DNA of 64,000 nucleotides, taken from NCBI RefSeq assembly GCF_035594125.1, contig NC_087156.1, positions 19,396,997 to 19,460,996 on the forward strand. Direction: 5' to 3'. Both the position numbers and the translations under genes were made by a program. The stretch's first letter is position 1. Each line of letters begins with the position of its first letter. Shown piece by piece: positions 31,717 to 43,239 of the stretch. The notes beneath the pieces were generated by a model. It made no database searches. It was not told the DNA's origin and worked only from the letters and a program-made list of their open reading frames with translations. This DNA comes from Scylla paramamosain (lineage: Eukaryota; Arthropoda; Malacostraca; Decapoda; Portunidae).

Positions 31717-32171
31717 GGGCGGGGGCGGTGAGCAGGTGCAGAGGGCGTGAGGTGGACACGTGTCGTCAAGTGACAGCCTCCGTTATCTCCAGTCGCTCGT
31801 GGTGACCCGCCATGTTTATTTCGGTGCTTCATCATACCGTGACATTTAACATCAGCATTTAATAAACAACACATGAGGTGAAATCTGTATTCTTAGAATG
31901 TGATGTCACTTTTTCTTGACCTGTTTGCTGACCTATCGCGGCCCAGGCTGCGGCCTCTCTCCACGCTCTCTGTATTCCACGCAGTCATTGGCGCCTCGTA
32001 AACAAAGCCGTCGTTGATTTAATATCTTTGCAGCTCGACATCGCCGTATTATTTATTTTTTTTCCTGCCGCCAGTGAGGCAACGTGCTAACCTGACGTGC
32101 TCAAGGTTATCGTCCCCTCCACACTCCTATACTCGCACACTCCTATACTCGCATGTTGTAGTCCAGACACA
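30501..32171. other. Non-genic
   Basis: A 60-codon minus-strand frame (31,184-31,002) has balanced composition but no match that I know. A small GGT array lies at 31,513-31,535. Confidence 0.45.
31661..31714. repeat. (AG)n microsatellite
   Basis: AG run of 54 bases. Confidence 0.95.
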
Positions 32172-32308
<137 letters not shown>

Positions 32309-33062
32309 AGCTTAGTAATGTTCAGGTGTTATAACTCAGCCAAGTATGATCTCGTGCCTGGATATCCTTGAATTCCGTCCCCTCGTCTCCTGGGCACCCA
32401 AGCTTCACCTTCATTCGCGTCTCTTCGAACTTCCCGTACCTTGTGAAATCAAGTACAGTCTCACTAAGCTTTCATAACACTGAACGCTCCTTGACTTCCT
32501 CCTCACTTCATTTTGTAACACACACAGAGTGAACAGCAGGAGGCCCATGAATCGGGGCATGACTCCGACGCGGCCCACGGGAAATCACAACACGCAGGCG
32601 AACGCAAGATTTGATAGTCTTAAGACCACTGGACGCAGTGCAAGGGCAAGGAAGGAAGGATGTGATGAGGGTTACGTATACCAACCAATCGTAATCATTA
32701 ATCTTAGTTTTGAGTGCGCTGCAGGTGACGCGACGACGGATTCCACCATTACATTAATCTCCGGTTTATAGACACGTGAACTTGGTGTACGAGCGTCTTT
32801 GCGGCCATATGGATTAATAAAAAAAGAATAATTGGGCAGAGGTGTCATCGTGCATCCTCAGTAAGAACACAGACATTACCGTCAAGAAGGCGAAGAGGAG
32901 ATCAAGAAGCAAACCACCCACAACTCGTGCAGATAACCATTCGCACGAGGTCTTACACACTTCACCGCCAGTCCACACCGTTTGCCGCCCGACCTCGTTG
33001 TTTGATAGTCTGTAAATTTTCTAATTGATCTTGATAACGGAATCATGGTCTTTATGCCATGT

Positions 33063-33064
<2 letters not shown>

Positions 33065-33118
<54 letters not shown>
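33065..33118. repeat. (AG)n microsatellite
   Basis: AG run of 54 bases. Confidence 0.95.
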
Positions 33119-33121
<3 letters not shown>

Positions 33122-33711
33122 AGGCAGGGGAGGAACGGAGGAAGCGGCGAGGAAGGGGGGTTAAGAGTTACGGAAGTTGAGTAGAAGCAAGCCGGGCAGG
33201 CAGAGAGGCAGTAACCCGAGGAGCAAACACAAACACAAAGAAAAGCGCATAACATCATCGCAGAGGGAATGCGGAGGGCGCTCACCGCGACGTGCTGGTG
33301 GCGGGCGCTCCTGACATGCACTCCAGCACCCGCACATCCGTACTACGTGCTGGCATTTGTCGAAACGCAAATCAAGCTCTGATATATAAATACGGTATTC
33401 AATTCACTGAATGTGACTGTCTCGGTGGCGATGTGACTGTGATGACGCGTTGGTTCCCGCCCAGGGAAAAAAAATAGCAGAAAAAAAAATTCTTGAATTT
33501 AAATAAGAATGAAAAGTTTGTGGAAGAAAAAAAAATTTAGAAAGTTAGTGAGCTGAAAAGGTATTAATTTCACACAGATTTTTCTATTGATACTTTTTTT
33601 TGTATTTTTTGTGCTCCCTTTTCTGTGTTTCTTCCTCGATGGCAATGGACATGTGCCTCCCATTATTCTCATTTGTTGGTTTCCTGTAATCTACCAGACC
33701 GTCAAATGTGA

Positions 33712-33760
33712 AGATGATATACTTATACCGAATGGATGATATACGTATACCGAATGGACG
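33712..33760. repeat. 24-bp tandem duplication
   Basis: GATGATATAC(T/G)TATACCGAA units occur back to back, just before a (GT)n array. Confidence 0.75.
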
Positions 33761-33761
33761 A

Positions 33762-33763
<2 letters not shown>

Positions 33764-33793
<30 letters not shown>
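33764..33793. repeat. (GT)n microsatellite
   Basis: GT run of 30 bases between two GACGTGT copies. Confidence 0.95.
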
Positions 33794-33794
<1 letters not shown>

Positions 33795-34383
33795 ACGTGT
33801 TTATAAATCGGAGGTGCAGGAAGTCTGGGTGCCCGTCGCCGCGGGACCACGTTGTGGGGGCACTGGCCTTTACGGGACACAAAAGCTGAGAATCTGACAG
33901 CTCGAATCACGTCCTCCTGTCGCCAGTTCCGTCGCTCCTGAGGCCTTGTGGAAAGAGTAAATGTACCGTAATAAAGAGGTCCTTCCCTCATTTTCCTTGC
34001 TGAGCGTACGGGACAAGTTAGTGATCTCTTATCCCCTGCCCTTCCTGGTCCCTCATTTTGATCCTGAACTCAAATTGAAGTACATTCCATCGCAATCATA
34101 CCACACTAAAACAAACCTGGCGTCCTCTGAGGCACCTCAGTGGACATGTGTGCACAGCCTCTGGAGTCAATAGCGGGGCTCCCTTGATCTCCTCCTGACG
34201 CGGGGCACAGCTTTTACTTCTTCTGACAACTACAGTAGCGATATTTCTTTCAGCATCCAATGTTTTTATTCCCGTTCCTTTTGGGTGTAGTGGCATGAAA
34301 AACGCAGGTCCATGGTAAAAGGCTGTAAAAAAGAAGTATGTTGAGACAACCATTGTACTGATAAACTTTTCTCTTCTTTGCAG

Positions 34384-34439
34384 ATGGGGTCGTCCCCCCT
34401 CCCGACAGTGTGCCCGCTGATGGCGACTTCCTGGTGCAG
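34384..34439 (+). other. Candidate 56-base exon of unknown gene
   Basis: A pyrimidine-rich acceptor (ctcttctttgcag) and a strong donor (CAG|gtaagc) bound a segment open in one phase. It encodes GVVPPPDSVPADGDFLVQ. The DGDFLV run recalls the start of SH2 domains of the BCAR3/NSP group, but the match is short. It cannot join in frame to GEF exon 1, so it is a 5' UTR exon, part of another gene, or a chance match. Confidence 0.3.
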
Positions 34440-35002
34440 GTAAGCCTGGCGCTGCGGGTGTCACCACGCTCCTCAGGGACGCGTTCACCTTACTGTGTCG
34501 TTATCATTATTTATGGAGTACTTTCTGCCGGCCTGCTTTTGTGTTCTGAGTGTCCTTGTGTGTGGGTGGACCCATATGTGTGTGTATGTATAGATGTTTC
34601 AGGTAGTGATGTCAGAGTCGACCAATTTCATGTCTATAAATTAAATAGAAATTATGATGTGAACTTATAAGTTGATTTTTGTTAAGAACTCTGCAAGACC
34701 AAGACCTGGTGATGTGACACTTGGGGGTGGGTGCTTTTTTCTTTTCTTTAATATTTCGTAGAATATGGTAGCTGTAAGTAGTGTGTGGCCCAGTGTGATG
34801 CAGCTTGTAGTCTTATTCGTTTCGTTAAATATCATCATCATCATCATCATCATCGTCGTCGTCGTCAACATTGTCGTCAACATTAACATCCCACCACCAC
34901 CACCACTATTAAGGTTGGAACAGACCCAGACTCCACGCCACGCGTCAGCTGGAAAGACAGTCGTCTGTGGGAGTGGACCCCATCAGCTAGACTCAAGCCA
35001 CA

Positions 35003-35056
35003 CTGTTGTAGTAACTCCCACACCTTGACGCTGTAGTAACTCTCACACCTTGACAC
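35003..35056. repeat. 27-bp tandem duplication
   Basis: TGTAGTAACTC(C/T)CACACCTT is repeated 27 bases apart. Confidence 0.7.
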
Positions 35057-35762
35057 AGCGCACCTCACCGCGTCTCTCGGACATCCACTATCTGTTCTTA
35101 TAGCCAGGTCTGTTACATCACGGAAGCGCGAATCTAGAAGCGTTAATCTTATAGCTCCTCATCCCTCGTCTCTTTCATTGTGAGGTATTTTTTTAAGTAG
35201 ACAGGATAATGTGTGTGTGTGTGTGTGTGTATGTGTGTGTTTATAGAGTTTCCTTTGTGTGAAAATTCCTCTCCTAAGTGGTGAAAGCAAGATCAGTTCC
35301 CATACAAAAGTCTCAGATGCTCTCTATCCCGTAGGTTCTGTTGCTTGGCCCACGTATCATTACCCACCGCCCCCTCGCCACCAATAATATTAACTCCCCC
35401 TACAAACAAATGATCTTGCATGCCTTAGATACTAGAAATATATCACGTGTCACGTCCCTACTACAAACTATATGTAATATTTCTTCCCTCACACACAAAA
35501 AAAAAAGAAAAAAAAAAAGAATTCCCACAGAATATTATGTTTACCTCCCCCTCTTTGCCCACCATGACACCCAATACTCCCACGCACCCATTTCACGCTC
35601 ATACATATTCCTTCACTTCATAGAAAACGGCTCTGCGTGTCTCCCAGCGTCACCTGCTCGCGTGGTCAGTACCGCAACCACACTCGTTCCTCACTCTCGT
35701 TCTCTGTCATCGGTATCTCTTAATGACTGTGTACTGCCAGAACATCACTAGTTGAATGGATT

Positions 35763-35965
<203 letters not shown>

Positions 35966-36731
35966 ACTATATAGGTGATCGTTTAAAGCTTCTTATTGAC
36001 TCTGCCACCTGCTTGCTGAGTACACTTCATTGTGTTGGGGAAGGGATGGATGGGTGCGTGGTTGCTTAATTTTCTCTCTGTTTATCTGCGTGGTTACGTA
36101 TCTGTATGTATGTTTATCTGTCTTGCTGGCTGCCTCGTTTGCTGCATGTATTTATGTATGTATATCCCAGAAAGGTCAGAGAGAGAAACTCCACAACATC
36201 TAAAGAGCCTCAGTAGCTCAGCCGTCCAACACTGGCTCAGCTTTAGGCGTTGCGTATAACTCGCTGGCACCCCTGACAAGTATGGCAGCCAGATGGGAGA
36301 AAGAAACCTCTCACCGATACAGGCACCGGCCGATGCTAACGAGGGTGCTGCAACACTATGCCTGGTGGTGGTGGGTCCTATTGTTTACCTCCGTACACCG
36401 ACTCCCGCCGTCACGAACTTCTCCAGCTTCTCACCGCCATTGAGAGCGAAGGGAGGCGGGTGAAGGGAGGCAGCCAGCGAGCTCACGAGAAAGTGGAGGG
36501 CGATGAAGGGGAATGGGGAAAAGGTTAATGTGATGGCGTCGAAAGTGTTATAGAAATGGTGATTCGTGTGACAATAGGGTCAACGGGAGGTGAGGGGTGA
36601 AGGGCAGCTTGACCTCCGGGTGGGAGCGGCTAAGTGTGAAGGTGGGCTAGACTATGATTAAGGAATGGGATTGGCTGGGATGGCTTAGATCAGGTCATTG
36701 CGTCGTGACTCCGTGAGAGGTGATGAAAATG

Positions 36732-36815
<84 letters not shown>

Positions 36816-38309
36816 AACATAACATTAATAAAAATATAATAATATGCTGAGTTTCAAAAGATTTCGTTGAGGAACCACATCTGCAACTTTGCTTTCATTT
36901 ATTACTCTCTATCAACTTTCGTTCTGGAGATTGGAACCATGTTTTTGTAGCTAGCAATTGTGGTGACCATGATGACGGGAATGAGTCCTCAAGTTTCCAT
37001 TATTAGCGGCATTTAATTGCGAATATGATGCGGAATAAGTGCGTAGTGTCCGCCAAAACAGCAGGAGTTTCAGCAACACCGGCGTGAAATCCAAGGTGGC
37101 ATTTGAGGCTGCTTGAAGAGTCCCACGGTGAAGCGACTCCAGTGGCGACGGTTCTCTGCGGTGGCTTGGTGCTGCGTGGAGTGCCCGGACCTTTGTATCT
37201 GACATGGGCGTGCCAGACTGTCGCCGCGGGACCAGAGTTTGATTACCTGTTGGGAGTGTCTGTTGTCCAAGGTAATGAAGGTTGAGATGCCGCTGTCAGC
37301 ATCCTTTATGTGTACATCTGTGGCCAAGACGTGAATGAACCGGAAGAAAGCTGAAGGGATCGAAAGAATGTTTCACAGGAGCTTTTCCAGATGGCACTGC
37401 TCGGTAAAACGATTTCTTTTCTTCATCTACAGAAAGAGTGTTATTGTAAATGTACCTTTTACCATTATGCCCCTACATGAATGGTAGGATTACCTGTCGT
37501 ATTTTCTTTTTTACCAACGAACGATTTAAGAATAGTGGTGTTCATTTTCAAGGCGTACCTTCACCTCTACACCGCCATGCCCTCACCGAGAATGTTAACG
37601 TCACTGTCGCCCTTGCTGGCGGTGATGGAACCCTGCCCACCCATCACCCGTACCTAAATTGGGGCTGAGAGAGCCAAGGCTGCGTGGCAGGGGCAGGGCG
37701 GGGCAAAAGGTTACTGCTGGAGGCTGGAGTGCCATCAACTTGATCTCAATTTCGTGTTTTTGCTCTGAAAACTTCTTTACTACTACTACTACTACTACTA
37801 TATAATACTAATGTTATTGTTGTTGCCAGTACGACTATGACTATTACTAACTGTAGTAGTAATTGTGATGTTAATGATAAAAAAAATAAGTAATAGCCAC
37901 CACCACCACCACCACCACCACCAAGAACAACAACAACAACAATGGTGAAACCCTCCTCTTCTGCTCAAAACCAAGTGCATTCGAAAACTCCTGTAGAGAA
38001 CAATGCTCCGCCGAATGGGCCATGTTTCTTAGGCGGGCGTCTTGTGCGCAGCTCGTGACAGCCGCGTCTCCCTCAGGCTCGGGGTTCCGCCTCGCCGGGC
38101 ACGAAGCTGTTGTCTGTTCCGGTGGCCCAGACGCGGCTGCCACCCTCAACAATTAATCTTAAATCTCACCTCGGTTGCCCCGTTTTATGTACTTCCTTTC
38201 GGCGTTTCTTTCTTTCTTTCTTTTTTCTTTTTTTTTTTTTTTCCTTTCGGCGTCATGTTCTGGTAGTAGAATTTTGTGATTTTTTTTTTTTGACGTGTGC
38301 ATGTCTCTT
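35966..38309. other. Non-genic
   Basis: GCCTCAGTAGCTCAG near 36,210 looks tRNA-like but lacks a full cloverleaf. An ACC run lies at 37,899-37,922. Confidence 0.45.
36732..36814. repeat. (CA)n microsatellite
   Basis: CA run of 83 bases. Confidence 0.95.
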
Positions 38310-38398
38310 TGTGTGTGTGTGTGTGTGTGTGTGTTTGTGAGATGAGGGGATGCAGTCAGATGAGAGAGATTACAATTATCACATAACGTGTTTAGTGT

Positions 38399-38443
<45 letters not shown>

Positions 38444-38586
38444 GGATGACTGGGCCGGGCGCTGAGAGACCCGACGAACGGCTTGTGGGTCTGGGTGAAA
38501 ACAGGTGAGAAGGGAGGAGGAGGAGGAGGAGGAGGAGGAGGAAGAGTAGGAGGAGGTTCAGGCCATACGATTTCTCCCAATCCGCG

Positions 38587-38620
<34 letters not shown>
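38310..38620. repeat. Cluster of (GT)n, (CA)n, (AGG)n and (GT)n arrays
   Basis: Runs at 38310-38334, 38401-38440, 38516-38541 and 38589-38620. Confidence 0.9.
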
Positions 38621-38622
<2 letters not shown>

Positions 38623-39084
38623 GCGCTTAGAACCCCTGAACTACCCACAATATTCAACTTTACCATGTAGTGTACGGAATGATGCCAAATACAGACAGTA
38701 AGCTTGATAGTAGCACGAAAGGCATCTTGTGTTGGAGGCAGAGGGGATGTGGGAGAAGACAGCAGCAGCGGCAGGCTAGTGAGTTAGTGACAGCGGCGAT
38801 GGCAGCTTCTACATGACAAGTTCGCTGGGTCATGGAGTAGTAGTGATGGGCGGCGACCTCTAGCGGATATGTCAGCAAGCGCTTAGGTGGTAGTGGTGGT
38901 GTGTTGTGTTGAGGTTATGACGTTGTTGTTGTTGGTGGTAGTAGTGGTGGTGGTGGTGGTGGTAGTGGTGTTGGTATTCCTTATTTTATTATCTTAGTGG
39001 CGGAGTTAGTTGGATGCATTCTGATATTTATTTATTTATTTTTTTTTTCGTTGAAACGTTTTAAGTTTAGTAATGGATATGAAC

Positions 39085-39174
<90 letters not shown>

Positions 39175-40303
39175 TTAAGCAGGCAAAGTGACATAATTTT
39201 GAGCCCCAGCTGACGATGACCTCGATCACCAGGACGCGACAGGTACTGCGTTACGTAAGCCACAGCACAGGGGGACACGCTGCACACCGTTCACTGCAAT
39301 GATGGGCCTTGCATACACCTAGACACTAGGCAGCTTCCACTTGCATAATCAGTTCAAACCCTGTCCTGTGTTGCTTGAGGTGTTTAATGTGAAACTCGTT
39401 TTTTTTTTTTTTTTTTCAGTGTGTGAACTCAAATTGTTTATCCTTTCTTAATTATCGAAGGCTTAAATTACATACTCTTCTTAACTTTATTTGTTTTTAT
39501 TTGTTTTTTCTTTCCTTAATGCATTTATTTATTTCATCCTTACCAGACGTTGGTGTTCGAACCACTCTGAATGACTACTATTTCTCTTCTCTGTGAGGAA
39601 ATAAGTCTCCAGGAAGAACTTTGTGACATTCTTCGATGGATAAGTGAGTAGGAAGTGTCATTCATGTTAAGGACATAACACACTCATCACAGACAGTCAG
39701 CTGTAAGGCGTGTGTGTTTAAATTCAACTGTATGTCAAGCGTCAAACACTGAGGCGGCCTGATTGCTAACAACCTTGAAGTTTTCTTAAAAAGAAAGCAG
39801 GAAGTAAAACCATACCGAAAGTAGGAAAGAAACAATTTCTTTTTTAGAAAGAAAAGGTAGAGAAATTCGAAACTAACAAGGAAAACAAATTGCGATATTT
39901 TTTTTAGTAAAAGAAACTACACTGTATTTTTCTCCATATGGCCTCCTCACCTTGTTGAAGATACTGCCAAACAAGAAACTTCAACGTAAATGCAACAATC
40001 TGATGCAGCTTTCTTCCGTAACATAGGTAAAGTTGGCATGCAGACTTGCTAAATATATTAAGTCTATACTACCTTTAAAGCTTCTGTATTGAGGTTATCT
40101 CGGTAGCAAAGGAAAAATTTGTGGGACTGTAACTCGTGCAGACTTACAGTAAGCTGCCACTCCGTACTCGTACATCTTCATGACCGGCATTGTAACAGTG
40201 ATTTCTTTGTTCCTGAAATAGTCTGGGGTTGTTATTTTGATAATGTGTTCAGGAAGCAACTCAGCTTCAGTCTGTTTGATTTCAAACAATAATAGGAAGA
40301 GGG

Positions 40304-40307
<4 letters not shown>
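38621..40307. other. Non-genic apart from the CT array at 39,088
   Basis: A GGT-rich run near 38,880-38,970, then AT-rich unique DNA. Confidence 0.5.
39088..39172. repeat. (CT)n microsatellite
   Basis: CT run of 85 bases. Confidence 0.95.

Positions 40308-40374
<67 letters not shown>
40308..40374. repeat. (CT)n microsatellite
   Basis: CT run of 67 bases. Confidence 0.95.
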
Positions 40375-40377
<3 letters not shown>

Positions 40378-40950
40378 ACTCACACACACCAGATGTCCCC
40401 TCGGTGCCAGGAGTTGTCGTGCTGGAAGTCTATGTAGTATGGCGTGTTGGCACTACCTGTTTGTTGAGTTGACTGGTGAAAGGTAGCATGTGCAACACAT
40501 GAAGTGAATGAGGCATGTTCCAAGGCCACATTAGGTGTCCGGTAGTAGTGCCTCTTAAGATACGGACTCAAGAACAGAACCCAAAAGCATCGTGAACCTT
40601 GAAGACATGAAGGAACCTGCACACGAACCCGACGTCCCTGAACACTCCGGAAGCACATGGTCGTCCGTTGCTTGCCTTGCCACAGGATTTACGCCTCTAC
40701 AGAACACTGAATTCTGCCTTTACGAGACTGATTCCCGTGAGCGCGACTCGCCCACACCCGCCTTGGCAGGTGGTCGTGCGGCAAATACCAAGGACGGCTC
40801 TCTGTACAAAAACGAGAAGGTATGGGCTCGAAGGAGTGCGTGTGCGAAGGAGGACGAAGCCGTCGGGTGGTAATGAGTCAGTCCACTGAACAGGAGCGAG
40901 GGGATTAGAGGGAACTAAAGTGGAAATTAAGGAAAGACTGTTGGGTAAGA

Positions 40951-40952
<2 letters not shown>

Positions 40953-41003
<51 letters not shown>
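40953..41003. repeat. (CA)n microsatellite
   Basis: CA run of 51 bases. It is followed by the shared 19-bp sequence and is the last long array before the GEF gene. Confidence 0.95.
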
Positions 41004-41004
<1 letters not shown>

Positions 41005-41023
41005 CTGCATTCACTAAACTAGG
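41005..41023. repeat. 19-bp sequence shared beside two (CA)n arrays, copy 2
   Basis: Identical to 32290-32308 and in the same position relative to the (CA)n array, separated from it by one T. Confidence 0.85.
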
Positions 41024-41590
41024 CATACATGTTTGGTATCGAGTGGGCGGGGGTGGAGAGTGGTTAGCGATGCCGATGTCTAGGCGGATATCAAAATGAC
41101 GATGTCTTGTCATACTCGTTGTCGTGACAAAGAAATGCAGCGATTATACTACTGTTTGAAAGTTTGGTGTGTTCTTTGTTTGAAGCAAACACCAGTGTAA
41201 TTGAACCTTTCCTAATTTAGAAACATGAAGCTGCGAAAGGAACTTCGAGAAACGTGATGGGCTGCATCCAAACGAAAGTAAATTGCCAATGTAAGAACGT
41301 AAAACTTTATTGTATAAAAACATGGTGACATTTATCATTTAATTTCCGGTTACATTGATGTGATCTGCTCGAGTTTTTTTTTTTTTTTTCATATTAGTAA
41401 CAAGAAGTACTCCGGTAAAAAGAATAGAAAGAGAGAAAGCCGGGGACGGGGCGCCGAGCTGGGTGAAAGGCAGCCATTGTTTCGCCAGACACGCGAGAGG
41501 CGGCACTCTGCCGTCCTAGTTAACACACTTGTTATGAGACAACATTTGCGGTCACCCAATAGGCTTACTGCTAGTTATTTTATTTTTCAG

Positions 41591-41665
41591 TTAATGATAG
41601 GCAGCAAAGGCTCCCAGGAAGGCATTTCGAAAGTATGGCCATTTTCTCTCCCACCTACAGGAAAG
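41591..41665 (+). other. Candidate 75-base exon
   Basis: An acceptor (tatttttcag) and donor (AAAG|gtaact) bound 25 codons without a stop in phase 0 (LMIGSKGSQEGISKVWPF...). It could be an upstream exon of the GEF transcript, but there is no homology support. Confidence 0.25.
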
Positions 41666-42535
41666 GTAACTGCCTATTTGCTTTCCGTCTGAAAAAAAAA
41701 ACAAAAGAAAAAAAAGTATCGTGTCGCCCGTTGGTCAGTGGCAGTTTTTTTTTTTTTCTTTTGAGCTTAAAATTTCGTATATAGATGCTCTCATGTAGTA
41801 CACTACGTGCTTTCAAAACATACCGGTAACTGCCGTCAGCTTAAATGTACTGTTCGTTTATAATGACCAGGACCAATCTTGACACTTTCATTTTTAATTT
41901 GGTATAAGCTGAGCCCGGGGCGGAAGTGGACTCATTAAGTCAATGTTGTTATGAAGCGTGGTTGTTACTATAATATATTCCATGAAGAGCTTTCTCTGTC
42001 AGTCTGTTCTGCTCTCTCACAGTAATTTACTGAGTCAAAATTCGGTGGCGTCCAATGCGAAATAATCGATGACTTTACTGAGACGAGCCAAGAGTAAAAA
42101 ATATGTAATTGTCATCCTTGAAAATAAGGATGACAATGCAAAACTTGGAGGATCTGCAGGAAATTAAGTTATGGAGAGAAAAAATGGCTGCTTGGTTTCC
42201 ATCCAGGTAGGAGCAGGTATATGAGCATTGGTAGGTCAGGAGGGATTAGTGCAGACCGCAGAGTATCATTTAGGACACAGGATTGAAAAATCAGGAGAGA
42301 CAGATATTGACGTCTTTGTAAATTTTTCCTTTATTTCTGTTTATATATAACCTGAAAATTTTCCACAAGGGTAAAGAAGTAAGTATTATAAATAGAGGCA
42401 AAACGCTTCAACAAACAAGAAGTGAATGTCTTTGGATAGGCAGAGGTGTAGGCTCTTCTGTTGTGAACACTCACTTAGAGGACATTTCTGGAGAGAACAG
42501 AGTCAGATGGATAGATAGATAGGTAGAATGATTGA

Positions 42536-42647
42536 TAGACTGATAGATTGAGGTTCAAAATAGGGAAAAAAATACAGTAAATGTCCCTTGATAGATTGAT
42601 AGATTGAGGTTCAAAATAAGGAAAAAAATACAGTAAATGTCCCTTAT
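42536..42647. repeat. 56-bp tandem duplication
   Basis: Two near-identical units containing GATTGAGGTTCAAAATA and ACAGTAAATGTCCCTT, 56 bases apart. Confidence 0.85.
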
Positions 42648-43156
42648 TGCTCTCTGTCACTCAAAAAAGTCTGAATAAAAACTGCTCAGCTTCTTTTGAT
42701 GAGTCAGAATGTCTGAAAGAAAGGAAAGGGGAGGACAAAGCAAACATGCTACCAGTAAAGGAAATAAGAGACAGCTGTTTGCTTTTGCGTAAGTGATATG
42801 GACAGAATAATAATAAGTGACTAGATTATGCAAATCCACCTTGTGTGTGTGTGTGTGTACATGCTCTTTTTTCTGGCACAGTTAGTAGATCATTTGGAAC
42901 TAAAATCACAAAAAATCATTGTTCATGTACAAGGAGGGGGTGAGTCACAAATTACAAAAAATACCTGAATAAAAATATGCTAAAGGAATTCATTGTATGC
43001 TATATGTGATTAGTATTGATTAAAAACTAGTCTTAATTGAGAAAGTATCATAATGTGTTTTGATTGCTGCATGTCAAGGATGAGGGAACTGAGCTCAAGT
43101 TGACATCACAAACACACAGCCTCATTATCAGTGTTTCTGACTTCATGGTGCTTGCA

Positions 43157-43239
43157 GGCAGGCGTGATGCGTGACAGTGATGGAGACAGTGCGGGCCTTC
43201 TACGAATATCCCCCATCCCATGCCAGCATGCCGGCCAGG
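43157..43239 (+). CDS. GEF exon 1 (5' UTR end plus first 20 codons)
   Basis: The acceptor ends at 43156 and the donor GTGAGT starts at 43240. Translation starts at 43180 (METVRAFYEYPP...). An in-frame TGA at 43165-43167 rules out an earlier start in this exon. An overlapping ATG at 43166 is in another frame and does not continue into the long frame of exon 2. Further non-coding 5' exons must lie to the left. Confidence 0.8.

Larger units (their letters stand above)
41024..43156. other. Region just upstream of the GEF coding start
   Basis: Microsatellites fade here. It probably holds the 3' part of a long 5' intron. One candidate exon (41,591-41,665) and a 56-bp duplication are the only structures. 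Confidence 0.45.

Noticed and set aside
36194..36260. tRNA-like TAGCTCAG sequence
   Set aside because: No B box or cloverleaf of correct length; at most a decayed SINE.
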